From Nageia nagi (lineage: Eukaryota; Pinophyta): a stretch of 64,000 nt of DNA. The notes beneath the pieces were generated by a model. It worked only from the letters and a program-made list of their open reading frames with translations, was not told where the DNA came from and made no database searches. Of this stretch, positions 58,101 to 64,000 are shown piece by piece. Both the position numbers and the translations under genes were made by a program. Position 1 is the stretch's first letter. Each line of letters opens with the position of its first letter. Location: NCBI GenBank assembly GCA_050084985.1, contig JBITNC010000001.1, positions 194,928,001 to 194,992,000 on the forward strand, written 5' to 3'.

Positions 58101-58579
58101 TGAAGACTTTGAAGACCTTAAGACAACCTAAGACATAAAAATTGAGTGAAATTCAAGCCTACTATTTTAAGTGCTTCTTCTCTATTTACAAATTGGTACA
58201 TTGTAGACTAGTTAGCCCAATTTGTAATCGATCCATTGATTATTCCAATCTATAACTGGCCCATCAGCTAGTCAACCAGTTGATAGGTTAGAAGTGTTTC
58301 ATGCGTGTCATTTCTTATCTATTTTGGCATTTCATTTCTAGTTCATTTTGATTTCTAGCATATAAACTAAATGGTTAATGTCATTTATGACCTCTTATGT
58401 GTTGTATGATGTATTAAAAAGGTTTGAAGTGTGTTAGTGTGTGAATTGCATTCTCAATATAGATTTGGGTGTTTTTGGTTAAATTTCAATCCTTTATTGT
58501 TAAGTGTGTATTCATACTTTGATTTGTAGACTTGAATTGTAGAGAAATTCATTTTATTTGAATGTGTTTAATAACTTCA
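58101..58579 (+). repeat. Copia 5' LTR (479 bp)
   Basis: It starts TGAAGACTTTG and ends ATAACTTCA, an inverted TGAAG/CTTCA terminus. It is collinear with 62883-63381. It contains degenerate short repeats of '(G/C)CCAnTTTGTAATC(G/A)(A/G)' and 'CTAGT(T/C)AG' at about 58200-58290. Confidence 0.9.
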
Positions 58580-58581
58580 TT

Positions 58582-58593
58582 TGGTATTAGAGC
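58582..58593 (+). other. Copia primer-binding site (initiator Met tRNA)
   Basis: TGGTATTAGAGC, two bases after the LTR end; one C-to-T difference from the standard TGGTATCAGAGC. Confidence 0.9.
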
Positions 58594-58634
58594 TTTTTTG
58601 GATCAATTTGGGTTCAATAACAATAAGACACAAA

Positions 58635-59560
58635 ATGAAAAGTAACTCAAATTCAATCACCATTCTAGAATTTGATGGAGGTGAATACGAGTATTGGAGT
58701 GTCTAGATGAAAACTCTGCTGAAGGGAAAAGGCTATTGGGATATGGTAGAAGCTATCTATAATGATCCTATATATTGGAGTACCTTGAGTGTAGATGCAA
58801 AGAAAGAAGCAAAGGATAATGAGAGACAAAAATCCATGGCTCTATACTTCATACAAGTAGCTTTGGACAAGAGCATCTTCCTCAAAATCTTAGCTTGTGT
58901 CTTAGCCCAAGAAGCATGGGCAGTATTGAGAGAAGGGTATCAAGGGAGCCTAAAAGTGAAAGAAGTAAAACTCCAAACACTAATAAGGGAGTTTGAGAAC
59001 ATGAAGCAAGAAGAGAAGGACATTGTTGGAGATTATTGTGTGAGAGTGAAAGCCATAATCAATAAAATGGCCACTCTTGGATACAAGATAGAAAAGGAGG
59101 TTATCATTAAGAAGGTTTTAAGAACCTTAACAAAGATGTTTGATAATGCTACACTTATTATTGAAGAGATAAAATACATCTCTACCATGGAAATTGATAA
59201 TTTAATTGGCTCTCTCACATCACATGAAGAGAGAATATCAAAGAGAACAAGATTAGGAATAAGTAATAGTGATAAGTAAGCATTCTCCATCAAAGAGAAT
59301 GAAGGAAAAGGAAGAGGATAAGGTAGAAGTGCAAGAGGAAGAGGTAGATCTGAAAGAGGAGGAATAAGAGATTATTTTGGAAGAGGAAGACAGAAAAATT
59401 CAATAAATGAAATAGCATCATCATCAAAGGGGAGACACTTCGAAAGAGGATCCAATAGAGGTAGAGATAAAAGAAATATGCAATGCTATTACTATAATAA
59501 ATTTAGCCATATTGAGTATAAAATGTAGAATTAAGCAAGAACATGAAGGAAAAGTAGTAA
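58635..59560 (+). pseudogene. gag: Copia gag
   Basis: It starts MKSNSNSITILEFDGGEYEY then WSV and TAG (CAG expected), then an open 190-codon frame: LKGKGYWDMVEA, ALYFIQVALDKSIF, AWAVLREGYQGS, LIREFENMKQEE, YISTMEIDNLIGSLTSHEER. This is the UBN2-type copia Gag. A Gly/Arg-rich stretch (RGRGRSERGG) and a degenerate zinc knuckle (QCYYYNKFSHIEYK, with the second Cys replaced) follow. Confidence 0.9.
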
Positions 59561-59609
59561 ATTATGGAGAGGAAGAGTATAGTTATGGTGAAGAAAATTA
59601 TTCTTGTCA

Positions 59610-60880
59610 ATGATAGATTCTCAAAAACTTGAAGATGAAACTTGGCTATTGGATAGTGGGTGCTCAAATCACATGATCGGTGAGAAATATTTGCTCCCCT
59701 AAATTGATTACTCTTATAAATCCAATGTGATATTGGCATATGAGAAGATATTGGAGATTGGTGGAAAAGGAGAGATGCAAGTTATGATAGATAAGGGAAC
59801 CATGAAGGTAAAGAACATTTACTACACTTTGGATTTAAAATATAGTTTATTAAGTATTGGCCAAATGCTAGGAAAGAATTAGAAATTGGTATTTGAAGAT
59901 AAAATATGCAATATATATGATAAAATTCATGGTGAGAGACTTGTGACTACTTTTCAAATGATTGAAAATAAACTCTTTCCTATAAAATTTATTGAGAAAG
60001 ATGGTGGCTATGTTTTTATGGGGATTGAGGACAAGAGTAAACTTTGGCATATGAGACTTGGGCACTTGAATTTTTAGAGTTTGAAAACTCTTTTGGAAAT
60101 GGTCAGAGGGCTTCCATAAGTAGAATAAAGTAAAGATGTGTGTGAAGGGTGTGCACTAGGAAAGTAAGCAAGGAGTAATTTTTTAAAGAATGAAGCATGG
60201 AGAGCCAAACACCCTCTCTAATTGGTCCATACTGATATTTGTGGGCCTATAAAAATTCAATTTTTTGGTAAATCTTCTTACTTTATCACTTTCATTGATG
60301 ATTTCACAAGAATGAGTTGGGTTTATTTTATCTCAAGCAAAGATGAAGCATTTAATTATTTTAAGGAATTCAAATTGCTTGTTGAAAAATAAAGTGTGCA
60401 TAGTGTGAAATGTTTATGAAGTGATAGAGGAGGGGAATACTATAGCAAATATTTTTTTCAAATTTGCAAGGAGAATAGCATTAGGAGACACCTCACCTCT
60501 CCCTACACACCACAACAAAATCATGTAATAGAAAGGAAAAATAGGAATGTTATTGAAATAGCAAGAATTATGATGCAAAGTAAAAAATTGCATAACATTT
60601 ATTGGGCTGAAGCAATAAGAAAAACAATGTATATGTTGAACTAGTCTCCTACAAGAAGCTTGGATAGCCCCTATGAAGCTTAGTTTGAAATAAAACCAAA
60701 TTTGAAACACTTGAGAGTGTTTGGGTGTCTTGTATATGTGTATAATAAGGATGAAAAGAGGAGGAAGTTGGATGAAAAATATGATCCTTGTGTATTTATA
60801 GGATATTGTGAAAGTTAAAAAGACTAAAAATTCTATAATCCCAAGAGCCACAAAACAATTTTACCAAGAGATGCAATTTT
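59610..60880 (+). pseudogene. Copia protease and integrase
   Basis: Protease: ETWLLDSGCSNHMIGEK (DSG active site, about 59652), then NIYYTLDLKYSLLSIGQM. Integrase: LWHMRLGHLN and DVCEGCALGK (HHCC, about 60042 and 60136), LVHTDICGPI (first D), TFIDDFTRMSWVYF, SDRGGEYYSKYF (second D, about 60421), TPQQNHVIERKNR (E), then YWAEAIRKTMYMLN and LRVFGCLVYVYNKDEKRRKL. Stops interrupt several points. Confidence 0.9.
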
Positions 60881-61369
60881 TGATGAAGGGGGAGAATACA
60901 GTGGAAAAATTATAGCAAAGTGGTCTTGAAGAAGAGAGTTTGTAAGGGAAAGAAATAGTAGAAGATCAGCCCAACCATGTTGTGAGAAAGAAAATTGAAG
61001 GAAAACTATCAAGTGTGAGTGCTCCAAGCTCACCAAGATCATCTAGTTCCACTACAAAATCAAAATTTGTAAGTGCACCAAGTTCACTTAATGCAAGATT
61101 TTTGAATCAAGGCAACAACGGTAAGAGATGGTTAAAGGATCATCTAAAAATTTAAATTATAGATGGCAACACCATGATGAGAATAATAAGAATCCCAACT
61201 CAAGAAATGCAAAATCTAGTTGCAAGATTGGAGAGCATTCAAATGTATGGAGATGAAGACAATGGAGAGCCCAAAGGTGAAATGGTAAACTATGCACTTT
61301 GTTATATTTTAGATTATATTCCTATTTTAAATATTATTGTTATTTAACCATATTGTTATGAAGAAGCTT

Positions 61370-62770
61370 GTTCTAATGGTGTTTGGATGCAAGCTATGGA
61401 AGAGGATATTGATGCTATTAAGAGGAATGCACTTGGGAACTTTGTGAGTTTCCAAAAGGAAAGAAAATGGTTGGTTCAAAATGGGTGTACAAAACAAAAT
61501 GCAAGAATTATGGGAGTGTTGAAAGATACAAAGCAAGACTAGTGGAAAAAGGATTCACTCAACAATATGGAGTTGATTTTGAAGAGACATTTGAACTGGT
61601 TGCAAGGTAAGAAATAATTAGATTGGTACTTCCATTAGCTATTAGCAAAAGTTGGATAGTCCAACATATGGATGTGTAGAATGCATTTTTAAATGGATAC
61701 ATAAATGAAGAGGTATATATAGCACAACCTCAAGGATTTGAGGTTTCTAGAAAACAAGACCATGTATGTAAGCTCAAAAAGGCTTTATATGGGTTGAAAT
61801 AAGCTCTAAGAACTTAGCATATAAGAATTGATGGATACTTCAAAAGTGTGGGTTTTCAAAGAAGTATAAGTGAACCTACCTTGTATTTTAAGAAAAATGG
61901 TATTGATATTTTAATTATTTGCTTGTATGTAGATGATTTGATATTCATGGGCAACAATATCAAAATGAATGAAGCTTTCAAAACTCACATGATGGTTGAG
62001 TTAGAAATGAAAGATCTTGGTTTGATGAGCTACTTTCTTACCTTGGAGGTGAATCAAACATAAGATGAAATATTTGTGTCTCAATCCAAATATGCAAGAT
62101 ACCTATTAAAAATATTCAATATGGATAATTGTACACCTATTGCAACACCTTTAGCTCATGGACAAATCCTTTGTAAAGAAGATGGAGAACCAAAGGTGAA
62201 TAAGAAACAATATAGAAGCATTGTTGGAAACCTTATGCTTTTAATAAATAAAAGACCAAATTTGTAATTTAGTGTATCTTTGGTTGCAAGATAGATGAGT
62301 GATCCATAAATTGTACACCTCAAGGTAGCAAAGATAATACTTAGATATGTGAAGGGAACAACAAACTATGGAATACATTATACATGTAATTCTAAGCTCT
62401 AAGTTATAGTTTTCAGTGATAGTGATTGGAGTAGTGATTTGGATGATAATAAGAGTATAAGTGGTAATTTCTTCTCTCTTGGATCAAGTTTGATATCATG
62501 GAGCTTCATAAAACAATCTATTGTGGCTCTTTCTAGTACTAAATCTGAATATGTAGAAGTAATAAGTGCTTCCACACAAGTACTATGGTTGAGGAAAGTG
62601 TTGAAGGAGATTGGAGAGGAAAAAACATAAGAAACAATAATTTTTTTGTGATGACAAAAGTGCCATCAAGTTGGCACAAAATCTTATAAATCATTCTAGA
62701 ACAAAACACTTTGATTTGAAGACTCATTTCATCTAGGATTTGGTCGATAAAGGGCTAGTGAAATTGAGGT
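61370..62770 (+). pseudogene. pol: Copia reverse transcriptase and RNase H
   Basis: RT: WMQAMEEDIDAIKRNALGNF, GVDFEETFELVAR, QHMDV then a stop then [22 protein letters not shown] then TAA, and catalytic CLYVDDLIFMGNN (about 61923-61955), intact. MSYFLTLEVNQT and YARYLLKIFNMDNCTPIATP follow. RNase H: VFSDSDWSSDLDDNKSISG, ALSSTKSEYVEVISAST, VLWLRKVLKEIG, ending HFI then DLVDKGLVKLRYFPTQDQVV. The order after integrase confirms copia. Confidence 0.92.
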
Positions 62771-62882
62771 ATTTTCCAACCCAAGATCAAGTGGTGGATA
62801 TATTCATAATATTGATAATAAAATATCAATTTGTGCTATTAAGATATATGATTTTTGGTCCTCTTATCAACAATGGGGAGTA

Positions 62883-63381
62883 TGAATACTTTGAATACCT
62901 TAAGATAACCTGAGACATCAAAATTGAGTGAAATTTGAGCTTACTATTTTAAGTGCTTCTCTATTTGTAAATCGATACATTGTAGATTAGTTAGCCTAGT
63001 TTGTAATTAGCCCACCAATTAGTCCAATATATAATTAGCCCACTAGTTAGTCTAGTTCATAATCAGTCCACCTACTAGTCAATCGACTGATCAACTAGTA
63101 GTGCTTCCTATGCATCATTTCTTATCCATTTTGGCATTTCATTTCTAGTTTATTTTGATTTCCATCTTGTAACCTGAATGGTTAAGGTCACCTATGACCT
63201 CTTATGTGTTGTGTGATGTATTATCAAGGTTTGAAGTGTGTTAGTATGTGAATTACATTCTTAATAAATATTTGGGTGTTTTTATTTAAATTCCAATCCT
63301 CCATTATTGAGTGTGTATTCATACTTTGAGTTACATAATTGAATTGTAGAGCAATTCATTTTAATTGAAAGTGTTTAATAA
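62883..63381 (+). repeat. Copia 3' LTR (about 499 bp)
   Basis: It is preceded by the purine tract AATGGGGAGTA and starts TGAATACTTTG. It is collinear with 58101-58579 and followed by the target duplication CTTAA. Confidence 0.88.
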
Positions 63382-64000
63382 CTTAAGGTATGTAACTCCA
63401 ATACATTTGAATATATCACCTAAGGGAAGACTTTAGTGCATCAAACTATAAGCAAAAGAACCTTTTTGGGTTCAATGTATTGAGACCAAGCATTACAAAA
63501 TCAAGACCTCCATTAAGATTTTATGGAAATCAAGTCCAATCAATCATTCAAATTAGAAACCATACTTATAAATAATGAGAGCCACTTATAACCCATAAGG
63601 GATTTATAATTTAAAAAAGGAGTATTAACATGCCAACTTCAATCATTCCACCATGGTCATATAGAAAAAACCCTAATTTTATGAAGCATATCATAAGGGG
63701 TAATGGTAATAATAGTATCATAAGTATCCTTATCATCACTAGTTAGTTTGAATTTATGTTTAAAAATATCCTAGTTGATCTAATCATTCATGTGATGATT
63801 GAAGAAGTTAGTAATTGAGCTTATCTCTTTCCTAAAAAAATACAAGGCATGGATCTATTGATTTTTTCCCAGAGGCACTCCTTGAAAATTAAAAAGAGGA
63901 CCACCAAATATTCATAGAATTAAAGGATAACCCTTTATGAAAATCAAAACCTTTCCAGTGTAGCCAAGGAGTGAGCTACTACCAAGCCTTACAAATACTT
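63382..64000 (-). pseudogene. LINE ORF2 remnant, upstream part
   Basis: Minus-strand pieces include WWNDWSWHVNTPFLNYKSL and, just before the copia insertion, SLPLGDIFKCIGVTYL. In plant LINEs this 'LP.G..L...G' stretch immediately precedes the 'CP.C...ES' zinc-binding motif, which is what follows at 58095. The frame continues across the insertion when one CTTAA is removed. It runs off the window end. Confidence 0.65.

Larger units (their letters stand above)
58101..63381 (+). mobile_element. Ty1/copia retrotransposon, 5.3 kb, decayed, inserted in a LINE
   Basis: LTRs are 58101-58579 and about 62883-63381. CTTAA flanks both sides (58096-58100, 63382-63386). The primer site TGGTATTAGAGC at 58582 is one base from the TGGTATCAGAGC complement of initiator-Met tRNA that is usual in plant copia elements. 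Order is gag, protease, integrase, RT, RNase H, typical of copia. Stops are frequent. The right LTR lacks the terminal CTTCA seen in the left one, perhaps by slippage against CTTAA. Confidence 0.92.

Noticed and set aside
60414-60851. 145-codon minus-strand ORF
   Set aside because: It is the antisense of the copia integrase region, whose + strand motifs are clear.
1-64000. CRISPR arrays, rRNA, tRNA genes or bacterial operons
   Set aside because: Direct repeats here are eukaryotic minisatellites or LTRs, spacing and length do not fit CRISPR, and no cloverleaf or rRNA segment was recognised by eye.

Overview
The window looks like nuclear DNA of a plant with a large, repeat-packed, AT-rich genome, possibly a gymnosperm; the species cannot be fixed from the sequence. 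There is no rRNA, tRNA, CRISPR or prokaryotic gene organisation. Nearly everything recognisable is a decayed LTR retrotransposon, and many in-frame stops lie one C-to-T change from CAA, CAG or CGA, as expected of old, methylated repeats.

The underlying unit appears to be one minus-strand host gene. Its C-terminal coding region resembles plant proteins of the NT-C2 (EEIG1/EHBP1-like) type. It lies in three pieces: about 48897-48566, 7590-7416 and 3094-2992. The gaps are element A (3095-7415) and element B (7591-48565). Both insertions carry target-site duplications, and both junctions rejoin in the same reading frame. Upstream on the same strand (49578-53745) are two further exon-like segments and two arrays of tandemly repeated mini-exons: nine copies of an 87-nt exon, at an exact 253-bp period apart from one shortened unit, and about seven copies of a roughly 105-nt exon.

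Element A (4.3 kb) has LTRs but no pol. Element B is a 41-kb Ty3/gypsy element of the Tat type, bounded by the duplication GAACA. Two elements are nested in it. D (13504-18340) splits gag and is flanked by TTAAT. C (24691-42391) splits ORF3 and is flanked by ATAGC. C is a 17.7-kb Tat element with gag, protease plus a G-patch-like motif, reverse transcriptase, two RNase H domains, integrase, an ORF3 built from a duplicated domain, twin RNA hairpins, and a plant-mobile-domain gene on the opposite strand.

On the right, a Ty1/copia element (58101-63381) lies inside a LINE ORF2 remnant (about 57690-58100 and 63382-64000, minus strand). The left edge holds the 3' end and LTR of another copia-like element (1 to about 500). 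Antisense or displaced PPR remnants lie at 49151-49510 and about 16290-17185. The rest is AT-rich non-coding DNA with several minisatellites. No retroelement ORF here is intact.
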